A stretch of DNA of 64,000 nucleotides. Source: Arthrobotrys musiformis. Taxonomy: Eukaryota > Ascomycota > Orbiliomycetes > Orbiliales > Orbiliaceae. A model generated the notes under the pieces. It saw nothing but the letters and a program-made list of their open reading frames with translations. It did not search any database and was not told the DNA's origin. Of this stretch, positions 1 through 11,400 are shown piece after piece. The first letter of the stretch is position 1. Each line of letters begins with the position of its first letter. Position numbers and translations under genes: made by a program. The stretch lies in the NCBI GenBank assembly GCA_036971715.1, contig JAVHJL010000005.1:1116001-1180000 (forward strand), read 5' to 3'.

Positions 1-280
1 TACAGGTTTTATATTCTAGAATCGAAATCTCGAACTAGAAAACCATGATCTAAAATCATAAACGTGAAGATTGGAAGTAGTTTTGAATTGCAACTAAGAA
101 TCAAGTGTAAGATTATCACGTATTTTCGATATTAATATATTAATGCGGCCTTCTTGTATCGTGAACCAGAATGCCGAACTAAATGCTGCGGCCGTCAATG
201 CAGCGTGATATCTTATGCAACCCCAATTAGAAAACGGCGAGAAGATGTCTCACCAAACCACCTGACACTTAAGTTGAATG

Positions 281-830
281 TTGCTGTACCGCATAGACGT
301 ATTGAACCTCTCTTCACATGATGCACCAATATGGAGATGTATTGTATATGTACTAAATTGTACGCTGTTCTTTGATGCTGATTGTTAATTGCTGTACCGC
401 ATGCGCATAGGCGTATTGAACCTCTCCTCACATGATGCGGCAATGCAATATAGAGATGTATGTGATCTCCGAGACGTACTAAATATTACGCTATTATTAG
501 ATGCTCCATTGTTTCTGTACCGCATAGGCGCATTGATCAATTGAATGAGGGCATGAGCGGTAAATAATACGTCGTTGATTGTTGCCGTACCGCACAATTG
601 CACAAGTGCGTTTCCGGAATTCCCTTCATCCCAAAAACAAGTGAAGTGTGGGCACCTGTGGGAGGGGGCGAGAACCAGTTAAATCATAGAGGAAGCGAAT
701 TAAACCCACATGATACACCAAAATCAGGGCAAGTCATACGCTAATTGTTGCTGTGCCGCACAAGCGGGTTGAATGGGGATGCCCTCGCCTCTCTTCGCAC
801 AATCACCAATTGCCAACCCACAAAGCGTAA
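281..830. repeat. Degenerate tandem repeat array
   Basis: The element GCTGTACCGCATAGGCG with the following TATTGAACCTCTC and CACATGATGC recurs at about 281, 389, 511, 581 and 747, with spacings of roughly 70-165 nt and growing divergence. A second shared block, TACTAAAT followed by TACGCT, lies between copies. The rest of bases 1-1270 holds no reading frame I would call a gene; the short minus-strand frames there are by-products of the repeat. The array is seen directly; its origin is unknown. Confidence 0.6.
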
Positions 831-1270
831 ATTATTGCTAGGATCTGTGCCATTCGTGAACCAATGCAAAATCCACGACTACACCTATTACGACCCATTT
901 CTCGACATGTCCTGGTTTTGATGTTTTGGCCCCTGCGTTAGCAGTTTCCGTCTTCGCGCTCCGTGGGGCTATCTAGACGTTTTGGGTCGAAAATTGGTTC
1001 GCGTGCATGGCTCCAGACACAGTCATCTGGTTTACGAGATAACGTGGCTCCGTATTCGAGGGAAAGACATAACTCAAGGATTGCATAGGCGCACGAGCGG
1101 GCATTGTAATAATTCCTGCTCTGGATCCTACAAAATTACAACTCACCATCTTATTTCTTTCCACGAGTTTCCCAGCCAGTAACAACAACCTTTTGAAATT
1201 CCTAGCAGAACTTTGAAGGGAACAGAATAATACTATCCTTCGAACAGGGTACGAGTTGACATCCAACACT

Positions 1271-2409
1271 ATGGCCGAGACCAGCGCGCCAGCGAAGACG
1301 GAAATAGACGCGTCACGCTACCGGTAAGTTCGAAGCTTCACAAAATCCCTAACATCGCGGGAAGTTTCTTATTCAAACATAGTTGTATTTCGGCGTGTGG
1401 TGGGGATGAGGATACGGAGGATACGGAACGCGAATTCTGTTATAACGTCCAGATGCCTGGTGGAAAGAGCCGGGTGTATATTTCCTATAAACGGAACGAC
1501 ATTAATATTGATTCTCTCGAGAATTCACTTCTTGAAGAGGATTTTTGGGATACCTGGGAGCGGCTTCCAACTGTCTTAGCAAAGCAGCTGCCGCCGCTAC
1601 CTGAGGATCGACTGGACATATACGGATTCCAGCTGGTCAACTCAAGTTTTATACCTTGCGAGCCGCCCAGATGCAATATAAAAGGGCCCCACAACTACCC
1701 CAGTTTCCAAGAACATGATTTGGAGCATATTCAGGATCTTGGCCACGGAATGTGCAATGTATCGCTTGTCTCCGCCGGAGCCAACCAAGAGCACATGGCC
1801 TTCAAAACCACGCACTGGGAGCCTGAAATTGGCATCCTAAGCGACGAGCTTTCCAACTACGATCTCCTTCGTGACTTCCCCAGTATACCTCGAATTCTTG
1901 GCCTAGTCTTCATTGGAGATTGTCCAACTGGGTTTCTTATGGAGCCTTTCACGAAAGGCGACTTGACAAAACATTACGACGCATCTGTCAGAGAAAAAAC
2001 CAAATGGGCCTGGCAACTCTTACTCATCGTTTGTCAATTTGAAGAGAGGGAATTCGATCATAAAGACTTGAAATGCGGCAACATAGTTTTGGATGATGAT
2101 GGTAATATCAAAGTGATTGACCCTGCCAATTGCGGCTGGACGGATGGGTTTTCCACTCCACAATTAGATGGCTGTCAGGTATTTTCTATGGGTAGAACTG
2201 TTCTCGAGCTTTTCACAAAGAATGTCCCCAAGGTTAGGGAGGTGCCGATGCTTGTTCAGGAAGAAATTAAAGAGCAGTTTGAGGGTCTGATCGGGGAGAT
2301 GATTTGGATGTGCTGCAAGTCTATAACTCCGAAAGATATTCCATCTGCGAGGGAAGTCAAGGAGTATCTCTTGCCCTTTGCAGCTAAGGAAAACTTGCTC
2401 GATCAATAA
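1271..2409 (+). CDS. Atypical protein kinase-like protein (359 aa, 2 exons)
   Basis: Two exons are proposed: 1271-1323 and 1383-2409, joined across a GTAAGT...TAG intron that keeps the frame. An internal ATG at 1453 would give a shorter 318-aa form, but the upstream exon fits. The C-terminal two thirds looks like a eukaryotic-type kinase fold: a glycine-rich segment LGHGMCNVSLV near residues 138-148, a VAIK-type lysine in MAFKT (about K159), a catalytic loop HKDLKCGN (D246, N251) and a metal-binding aspartate in IDPAN (about D264). HRD is replaced by HKD and DFG by DPA, so it is atypical, but the catalytic Lys, Asp and Asn are kept and activity is possible. The first ~130 residues match nothing I recognise. 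Substrate and pathway are unknown. It resembles the small, divergent kinase-like proteins that are expanded in Pezizomycotina. Confidence 0.75.
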
Positions 2410-3834
2410 ATCATACATTCCATAAAGGTGCGAAACCTGGAGTCCACCTTTGCGGGACATGAGTCCCGGGCCGGGGCTAGATTAGAAATGTTTAGAATTA
2501 TACAAAATTCGATGGGATCAAAGCAATAATGTTACTAGAAACCAAATTTGATATTCGTACTCTTCTCAATTCTAAAAACACTTCCCTTCTAGTGATAAAG
2601 ATAAGCTCTTGCGAGCTCATTAATTTTTGTTTACGTCTTGAAGTAGTGAAATATTGTGATTTTGGCCAATTGGGCTGGGAACAAAAGTTGCTCGACACCG
2701 GAATTTAATTTGTGTACAGCTTTTTTGCGGACTCATTGATATCTGTGTGATAGTTTTAAATTTGGGGAGAGACCTAATACTTCTACAAGGCGCGTGTGTA
2801 CCATACATTTCGCACTTTCTTTCGAATTGAACATAACTGATCCCATATATATACGGGTAACAGTACTGACGTGACTCACTGTATACTACCTAATTGGCTC
2901 CCAGGTCTGCGAAATTCCCCCCAAAGATCCTGTCCAAAATGCAACAGATACTCGGAAAGCCAACGCATAATCCTTGCTTCTTTGTTAGTAACAGACTACT
3001 CCCAAAGTGGATGCGTTGTTTGAGGAAATGACATAATTGGCACTAGCGTCTAACGACGGGTTCAGATATTCCATCTCTTATCCAACGATCCTAAAAACCC
3101 GGCTCGAGAGCAGGATTTCCTGTTCTTTTGGGATAGTACCAATCTACTAGATATACTTTTTCACTAAGAAGAAACTACGGTCGATAAATTTATAAATGGA
3201 TGAGAGTGTGTTATGAATTTCAAAGAGGGAAAAAAAATATACATTGATCTATACAGAAAAGGTCTCCAGCAGCCCTCCATAAGGGAACGGGTCTGCGAGG
3301 CCTCCAAGATCCAAGGGTATCATAATGTATATATAAGACAGAAGAAGAGAAAGAAAAAGAAAAAGGAAAAGGAAAAGAAAGAAGAAGGTAGAAAAGAAGA
3401 AGAAACAGAGTAAAATATCGAATGGAAAACCAACGTCATTCCGATATATCTGCTCAAGCAGCCGAACCCTCTGTTCACCATCACTACATATCACTATAGA
3501 TCTGGTAAAAAGGAAGAAAGGGGGTGGTGCTTGGGAAGATGAGATATATCTTCAAGAAACGATGGTCGGAGGCCTCGAAAGCCAGGTCCTAAATATGTGC
3601 ACCCTAATATGAATTGAAAGAAAATGAACTCCAACAAAAGGAAGAATTGGCAAAAAAAAGATATCCCGTGTATATCAATACATTCCATCCCCAAACAAGG
3701 CCTTCTTCTTTATTTTTTGTACAACAAGCCTATATCATCCTCCTTCTTTTTGCCTAGGAAGCTTTTTCTCTTTTGTGATGCAGTCGTAAGGGTTGAAAGT
3801 AAAAATTTAAAAGACTCCAACTCCTCAAGCTCCT
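2410..3834. other. Intergenic, no gene seen; purine-rich tract
   Basis: No credible coding frame is visible. Bases about 3339-3412 form a long purine-only-biased tract of AAG/AAAG units on the plus strand; the Lys/Glu-rich and Phe/Leu-rich open frames over it are artefacts of that composition. The right part should hold the 3' untranslated region of the minus-strand tetraspanin gene. Confidence 0.6.
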
Positions 3835-4671
3835 TTAAATGGCACCCAATCCTCGCTTCTCGTCGATCCTTCGGTATCGTCGCTGTTCCTTCCTCTGGTT
3901 GATAACCATAGCGGTGCAGCACAGCATCACAAAGTCGATACCGACGATACCGAAAAGGGCAGTGAAAACAGTGTTGAAGAATTCGTCCTCGAAAGCGGTG
4001 AACGGGCCGACGCATGGCTTAGTCTGCGAGGCAGCCAAGGCGTTAGGGCAGACCTTGTCGGTGACGAAGAGGGGTTCCATGGCAGAGATATAACCGCAGC
4101 ATTCGAACTATAAATATTTTGTGTTAGTTCTAGACTCAAGATGAAACACCTTTATGCGTATCAGGGGAAAATTCCAAAAGAGGGAAGAAGCGAACCTTTT
4201 GCTGCAACAGCGACTGGACGGTTGGTCCGACATTGATCCAGGCCTGGTACATCTGCGCTCTCTCGGTGAGAGTGTCGACCCAGACGAGGATACCCAAGAT
4301 CAAGGAATAAACGGCGCAAACAACCAACATCCATCCGTGTAATCTCAACCAGAAGAGAGATTGTGGTAATAGGATCGCAGGTAACGAGAAAAAGAACGTA
4401 ACGGCGCTGATAATACCATTGGCGAAGATTGCTAACCGTCAAAAATGTGTATGTTAATATCCAATTCATATAATTTATATAAAGATTCACGAGCATATTA
4501 CTTACGAGTGCAAGGAAGATAGTAAAGCAAGATAACATATGGCGAATTCTCAACATCCAAACGCATAGTACCCATATGCTGCATGAACAGATGACCAGCG
4601 ATAACAAGGAGTACCGCGCTGACCAACTGGACGAGGTCGAAAAACAGAAAGAACCCGAGTAACTTGTTCAT
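3835..4671 (-). CDS. Tetraspanin (224 aa, 3 exons)
   Basis: Exons on the minus strand are 4671-4506, 4431-4196 and 4107-3835, with clean GTAAGT...TAG and GTTCGC...TAG introns and matching phases. The product has four hydrophobic segments at about residues 5-28, 46-77, 85-106 and 178-205. Between the third and fourth lies a large extracellular loop that begins with the tetraspanin signature CCG (C137-C138-G139, in KFECCGY) and has two further cysteines (KVCPN, KPCVG), the usual disulfide set. The short basic tail QRKEQRRYRR is cytoplasmic. Tetraspanins organise membrane microdomains, and in fungi Pls1-type members are needed for polarised penetration structures. I cannot tell from sequence alone whether this is Pls1, Tsp2 or Tsp3. 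Family assignment is firm; the subfamily is open. Confidence 0.88.
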
Positions 4672-6969
4672 CTTGGCGGTGTTCGTGATGTATTATTCCC
4701 TAACGAATGTCGGTCGACGATGGACAGGAAGAAAAAGGGTTGCCTCCTCTCTTTCCTTCCTCTAAAAGTCGTACTGAGGTCTCCGAAGGAAATTTCCGGC
4801 CCTTCGAGTGTATATATATCGAACCCCCCGCTTGCCAACAATAGTGTCGATGGTATATAGGATTTTGGGTAATGATAGTCGTATCTTGGGCCGATTAGTC
4901 GGATCAATTATGCATATGCCAGCTCAAAGCAGGATCGTATGCGGGTAGCACAAATAAGGAATAGACAAGGCCAGCCGAATAATTATTAGTGAGAATTAAT
5001 TCGAGTCTACTTGCTCAGCAAGGTTGTCGAAGATATTAAAAAATTGATGGTGATAGATCGTAGTCGAAAACAGTAACTATAAGCCCAATACACAACTAAC
5101 AGAAGCGAATGAAAGGAAGGTGAACGCGCAGCGTTTCCTGGGAAGAGAAAAGAACGTAATCAAAAAAAAACGGTCGAGAATAGAAAAGAAAAAAAAAGTT
5201 GGTAACTAGCCCAACAGTTGATCCAAAAGCCAGGAATCAAGAAGAGATGACGAGAAAGAAAGGAAGAGAGGTTTTGTGAGGGTTTAGAGGAATTAGCATT
5301 CTTGATATATTCGGGCAGGTTTGTTCATGCTTCTGCTGCCAGGAGCTGCTTGGCGGTGTCCCTGTGCCATCATCCACCTTTCGAAGACGGGCGCAGGGTA
5401 TCACAGATTGGGACTTTCCCCAGGAAAGATTAGACGACGAGCTAAGAGACTCTAACTGAAGCACTTTGTTTCCCAGTATTATTCACAGGGTCCCTCTTAG
5501 TCGAGGGGAAGGTATACGACCGCCAAGACAGGTGGTCCAGGAAGTTTGAAGCACTTTACGTCGCCTGTCTTTGCTAGATCCAAGGTAGCAGCACAATCAT
5601 ACGATACTTCCGGATTCGATCGTTGAGGACACTATGTCTGCGGTGAAGAATGTTTTAAGCTGGTCGGAGCACTGTCTGGACAATGTTTAGGGTGAACGGG
5701 CTGCCCTGGCTCGGAAAGCACCTCCCGAGTGGATCCCCAGCAAAGAATTCCCCGAGGTGTGGCTCAGGGCCGTTCAGCTGCGGGTCTTCCTGTTTGAGGT
5801 TTTCTCCTTCTCTTCCAATGCTGTTTCTAATCCTTTTTTTTACGCTCCAAAATTGCTGCGCAAAATTCGAATTCAAAGGGTGGTGTAAAAATCGTACGAT
5901 GGGGCAGAGATCTATGGAAACTTGTAACGGTATTAATATTTCCGTCGCGATACTCGAAATAAGAGGATTCGAAGAGATAGCTTCAACCGCAGTCGCAACC
6001 AGTTCCGGCGCCAATGACACAATGATGCTATTCTGAGCTCGCCAGGTCTTCGAATTCTAGCGTTCCAGGCGGCTAGAACACCGTAAACCCGCCAAGAAGA
6101 TATCTGTTTAACCCAAGTTTAAGCTTCATCGATCGTTTTGTGGCACGATAGTAACGCAATCTGATAGGAAAAGAAATCAAGAACGTTTCCTTGCATTATC
6201 CAAAGAAACATTCTTCGAATTTTAAAAAATTTCCATCCCTCCACTCGTTTTTTCCTCCTCCTCCCGCATGAATCATGGCATGCAGAAACAAATCCCGTCT
6301 CATACCGGTCCTGTCAAAAAAAAGCCCAGACCCCTCAATAGAAATTCCCTGAGGCGTTTCGCGTAACATCACCAGGATTGAACCAGGAGCTCACCCTCTC
6401 ATTGGCCATATCTCCGTACTAACGTCTTGGCAAAACTGAGCCCCGTAACACTGCTAAAAGGCTTAACTCTTCATGCCAAGTTTCGTCATTGCCAAAGCTG
6501 TTCTATTTTTCCTCCTAGCTTTCATGGCCATCTCGGGTACGAAATTCGGATAATCAGATAACAATTGGAAGGTGTTTCCGAGTCCTTGTCTCCCGTCGAA
6601 TTTCTGTGGATCTGGTATAGGTCATATGCCGGTATATCCGATAATTCGAGGGACAAAAAAAAAAACTCGATTTTTCGAGCGATGTAAGCAACGTCACACA
6701 TGTCACATGCTGTGCAGTTCTGCGGAATGAAAAGTTTGGATTAAACGGGCAATGTTCCGGGTCGCCCGTCAACGCACGCGCACCCATATCGATACAGAAA
6801 GCCAAGGGCGCAAACTGTTGTATACGATGCGCCGCAAAGAAATTTAAGACCAATGACCCCTGTGGTTCGTTTTGTTTCTAAGCTACTGCAATACTGACGT
6901 AAAGCTGAAAGTACCTCATTCTTGCATGTACAATTCTCATTAAACCCTCATTACTAATTTTGACAGCTC
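4672..6969. other. Intergenic, promoter side of the tetraspanin gene
   Basis: About 2.3 kb without a supported gene. Opposed frames around 5655-6036 are open on both strands and show no recognisable motif or splice-compatible extension. The left part is expected to hold the tetraspanin promoter and the right end the 3' untranslated region of the decarboxylase gene. Confidence 0.5.
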
Positions 6970-9223
6970 TCAAATAACGGTCTCCTCCATCTTCGCATTG
7001 AGTTTCTCTGACATCTTTCCGGTGATCTTCAAGGCACGGGGTGCATCAAGCTTCGGCATAAACAGTTCAACCAACTATAGCAGTATCGTTAGTGGATCCT
7101 CAGTTGAAAAATATTAAATGCATGAAACCATTGGCATTGTATATTCTCACCTGAATCTTATTTGCTTTCGAAAACTCGTTCCCTTTCTTGAACAAATTAT
7201 CAACGTCCTTCCTTGTCTTGACCACGTAATTCGCATATTCTCCCTCCCTCGCGCCAAATGTTTCCAGGATCTTTGTGTGCTTCCACGATTGGATGTCGTT
7301 ATACCCGGCATCCTCTCCGTGAATCATTCGCTCGATGGTATATCCGTCATTGTTGATAATGACGAGAATCGGCTTGAGCCCATGGCGGATCATGGTAGAA
7401 ACTTCGTTGCCTGTTAACTGGAAGGAGCCGTCGCCGACGAAAAGGATGACTCTGCGGTCGGGGGCCGATTCTTTGATTGCTAATGCGGCACCTTGGCAGG
7501 CGCCTACGGAGTAACCGATTGAGCCCCAAAGAACCTGTGAGATGGCTGTGACACCTTTAGGAAAGCGGGTCTCCAGGATGCCAAAGTTTGATGTGCCACT
7601 GTAATACATTTCCGTTAACAATGCTGTGCTTTCCTCATCACGGGTTAAGGGTTTTCGCGTACGTCTCTGTGATAACCACATCCTTTTCCTGCAACCAGTT
7701 CCCGATGTGCGGCCAAAACCAAGAGTGTGTGATCTCGTTAGTATCCGTTTTGTCAGCGTCCTCGTTCTTCAGCACTGGCGGGTTTGCTTTGGCGCTTTCG
7801 GTGTGGCGGATTTTGTGGAAATCCAACGTGCCTAAGAGCTTCTGAAGGACGGACTTCATGTTGATATCCGGGTATGTGGCGTGGCCAATCTAAATGCCTT
7901 TGTAAGCAAAATATAGACTATCGATATCTTAGGGCCCGGAGTTACCTTTGTGTAGTCGGAGTGAAGCTCAATCGTACGCTTCGTGCTAGTATGGTACGTG
8001 AACCCACCACTGTTAAAGTCGCTCTTCAATGCGCCAACGGAGAAAATAAGATCCGCGGATTCGACGGCCTCTTTGACGTCAGGCCTAGAGACCGAGCCTA
8101 TGTAGACACCCCCAAAACGAGGGTTGGTCTCGTCGATATCACCTTTCGACTAAATACCATTAGCTTGCCACTATACTAATTACAGGGCGCGATAAAAAAC
8201 ACACCATTGGCGTAGAAAACGCAGGTAGCTGCGATTTATCAATAAATTCGTGAACCTCATTGATCACACGATGTCGAATAGCGCATGCGTCTACCAAAAT
8301 AACAGCATTGTTCGCGCGGTATATCATTCTAGTGATATTTGTGATAACATCGTCTTCGGTTTCTGGCTCGTTGGGGCGCAGTGATAGGTCTAGTGGGGTT
8401 TCTAGGCCCTTAGCGCATATCTTTCGGAGGACCATATCCGTCGGTAGCGCTACACGTTACGATATTAGCGACTCGAAGTAGTTTATATCAATCTGGACTT
8501 TAAAATTCATACCAATGTAAACCGGATGGGACGAAACATAACAAGCTAGGAATTAAAATATTGTCAGCAAACCATATTCTACTGTTGACACAATACTGTT
8601 TTAACTACCTTGCAAAGCACGGTCAATCTCTCTCGCAGCAATATTGGGGTCATTCAAATTAACCAAGACCTGCGAAATCGACCTCGACATGTTTGCGAAG
8701 ACCGAGAAATCGCCATTGCCAAGGGTATGATGTAGAAGCGCCCCCTTCTTCTGCGATAGAGTAGATGGGGTGCCAACAATGTGGACAACTGGGACACGCT
8801 CGCTGTATGAGCCGGCGACCTAAACGCAATATTTAGCACGCTTGATAAGGGGTTGGCGGATATCCTGGTAGGTTTACCGCAGCGAGAGCTGATAGTTCGC
8901 CGACACCAAAGGTAGTGATCAAGGCGGATATTCCTTTGATCCTGGCGTACCCATCAGCGGCGTAGCCAGCATTGAGCTCGTTACAATTTCCGACCCAGCT
9001 ATTACAACGCGATTGAATCAGCAAATAGTACTAGTATACTACGACGTGGCCATGGTTTTAGCTAGAATAAAGATTTGAAGAATTAGACTAACTTGAGCCC
9101 CGCATCCGGAAGGCTATCTAGTGCGACAAGATTGTAGTCTCCCGGAACCCCATGGACCGAGCGTATACCCAGCTGGTGCAGACGCTTGAAAAGGTAGAGA
9201 ACAATCGTAGTTTCGTTGGACAT
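6970..9223 (-). CDS. Pyruvate decarboxylase (574 aa, 9 exons)
   Basis: Nine exons on the minus strand: 9223-9093, 8998-8878, 8819-8609, 8545-8513, 8449-8205, 8149-7946, 7889-7663, 7598-7151 and 7074-6970; all eight introns are GT...AG and phases join. The enzyme is thiamine-diphosphate dependent and converts pyruvate to acetaldehyde and CO2 in the cytosol (alcoholic fermentation). Visible hallmarks are VPGDYNL (D29), the cofactor-activating Glu51 in NELNAGYAADGY, the paired histidines H114-H115 in GALLHHTLG, ETGTSNFG, and the ThDP/Mg motif GDGS at 446-449 ending in NN at 473-474, followed by E480 in GYTIE. Residue numbers at the active site match yeast Pdc1 closely, so the enzyme should be active. 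Indolepyruvate decarboxylase is the main alternative within the family. It is head to head with the PEP synthase gene, about 2.2 kb apart. The eight introns contrast with that intronless neighbour. Confidence 0.93.
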
Positions 9224-11400
9224 TTTTGCGTTGATGTTGCAGTTTTGTGAGAGGACTAAAGCGGATGATGACGTCAAAATCCAAGTCAAAGTGGAAAGGA
9301 CCGGATAGAATGAGACCGAGATTTGGATTGCTATGAGAGAATGTAGAATATGAAGTACTGACCTCTTCTTCAAGGCCTTCGAACTGCAGGTTGGAATCAA
9401 TGGTGTTTTATAGTCGATTGACAAGTATTAACGAAAGAGAAAAGCCAATTGGCAAATGAGTAAAGTTCAGAGAGTCCAATGCCCAATTATTCCTACACTT
9501 TATTCTTATTCTTATCCTTTTTATTTTTTTTAATTTTTATTTATTTATAAAATATGATGCGCAGGCCATTGCAGCACTGCAACCTCCGGTTTCCGAACTC
9601 TCCTATCGAACCCGGCCCTACTAGTCTCCATTTAGCACATTGGTAATCCTGAACATGCCACTTTTCTTGTTCGCAAACGTCATCAGCATTCTTACGAAGC
9701 TATCAAATTCGTTGGATTCGGAACGTTTCAAGAGAAATGCGTATGATATGATGCGGGAAATATCGAAGTATGCACACACCATTTTGCCCTAGCGGTTTAT
9801 CAAGAGCGGACCGTTTTACGCGGCCGAACTGTCAAGTTGCCCCCCGCCGCTTGCCGTGTCTGGCAGTCACTCAGTTATAGCCTTCTCGTGTTAGAATTCT
9901 TTGTTCCATATCCGTCGGTTTTTTCGTGGGGGGCGTATTGTAAACGGTCACCAATCATCCGTGTATTCTCACAGCTTCACGGTGCTGGTCTTGAAATTTT
10001 TGATAGCGTGGACAGAGCATAGCCACGGCCCTTGCAGCATCTCAATCGGGGGTGAAAATATAAATATTATATTACTAACCTATCTCTGATATCTGTTAAT
10101 GGATTTATGTAAGTACTTGGGTAGTATATGGAAACTGATTAGGAGCCCTCACGGATTCTTTTTGAGGATTATGGTGCACGTATGTAAGACGCTCATATAG
10201 GTAGGTAGTATTTACCTGAGCAATTAAGCCACCCTGTGGAGTATGCAACATTCACATTGTGTACCCCGCCGTAGCAACTTTTTATATAAGTATTCGAGCA
10301 CTCACACATGGATGCCACGACTTTCGGTCTTTTCCGCGACTTTGTATGTAATTGTGAAGCATTTATTTCTAATGTAGGCCTACAATATATACGGTTTATA
10401 GAAGTCGAGGCAAAATAGGACCGGATCGTTCCATACCCGACGCATATCCCCCGAAACAACGGCTCCTCGAAACGATTTGCAATTGGATATGGGAAGGAGG
10501 GCTATAGCTAGGGAATTAATTTTCCGTTCGATTTTATGCGTGATGTCATGTCCGAATACCACATATACACAGTTTGCGTGTCCAGCAGCCCTATCATTGC
10601 ATCCGCGATATTATATTTCGACGCATCCAGAATACCACACGACAACATATACGTATACAACCAACAAATACCACCGATTTAAAGAGACAAATCTCGATCT
10701 AACTCTGAAACCAACATCTCAGAATCAAATGTGAATCACGCCACGAGTGCAGCTAGCTTTGGATTTTTGTTTTCCTCTTAAAATCCTTTTTTTTCGGTTC
10801 GGTAAACCCCGGTCCGTACAGACAAAAAAAGCTTCGAATGTTACACGACTGCGCTAAGCTTCTCCGTCCCCCTAAAACGGAAAGGAAAGGTCTGGGCGAA
10901 TGCAGATATACAACAGCTGCACAGCTGGTTAGGTGAAACGTTGATCCAACTGAAGTTGATGGACTTTTTTTGTTAAATATCATGTTCATCTCAGGTGATA
11001 ATTTCACAACGGATCCCGCCCGGTGGTAATCTTCATATGGAGGTGGCCGGAATACTTTCAATCCAAGACGCTAGATATATACCAGCACCCGCTAGGCGTA
11101 TCGTGCAAGTGACCTAGAGCTGCTGCTTCAAAGATTGGGTTTGGAGGAATTGACTCAATATAGATTGTACTGTTGGTATACATTGGCTAGATGGTGTTAG
11201 AAATATACCATAGAATTGGTCTCGTACCCAGACCGCAAAGTGTGACCGCATAGAATCGACATCTTCGATCACTATCCCAAATGTTGATAAATACCGCCTT
11301 CGCTGCAACAATGAAGGCCTCCGAAACCAACCCCAGTTCTATTTCCCTTTGAATGTGATATTAATAATATATCAATAAATACCATCCATAACCACAAAAC
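9224..11400. other. Divergent intergenic region between decarboxylase and PEP synthase
   Basis: Nearly 2.2 kb separates two divergent start codons. No gene is seen. There is an AT-rich stretch near 9490-9560. A GGTCTCGTACCCAGACC sequence at about 11218 belongs to the dispersed motif family described elsewhere in this annotation. It is long enough to hold two separate promoters; I see no convincing shared regulatory site. Confidence 0.5.

Noticed and set aside
3213..3494. Lys/Glu-rich and Phe/Leu-rich frames
   Set aside because: Composition artefact of a purine-rich repeat tract.
5655..6036. Opposed frames of about 120 residues
   Set aside because: Both strands open with no motif, no conserved start context and no splice extension.
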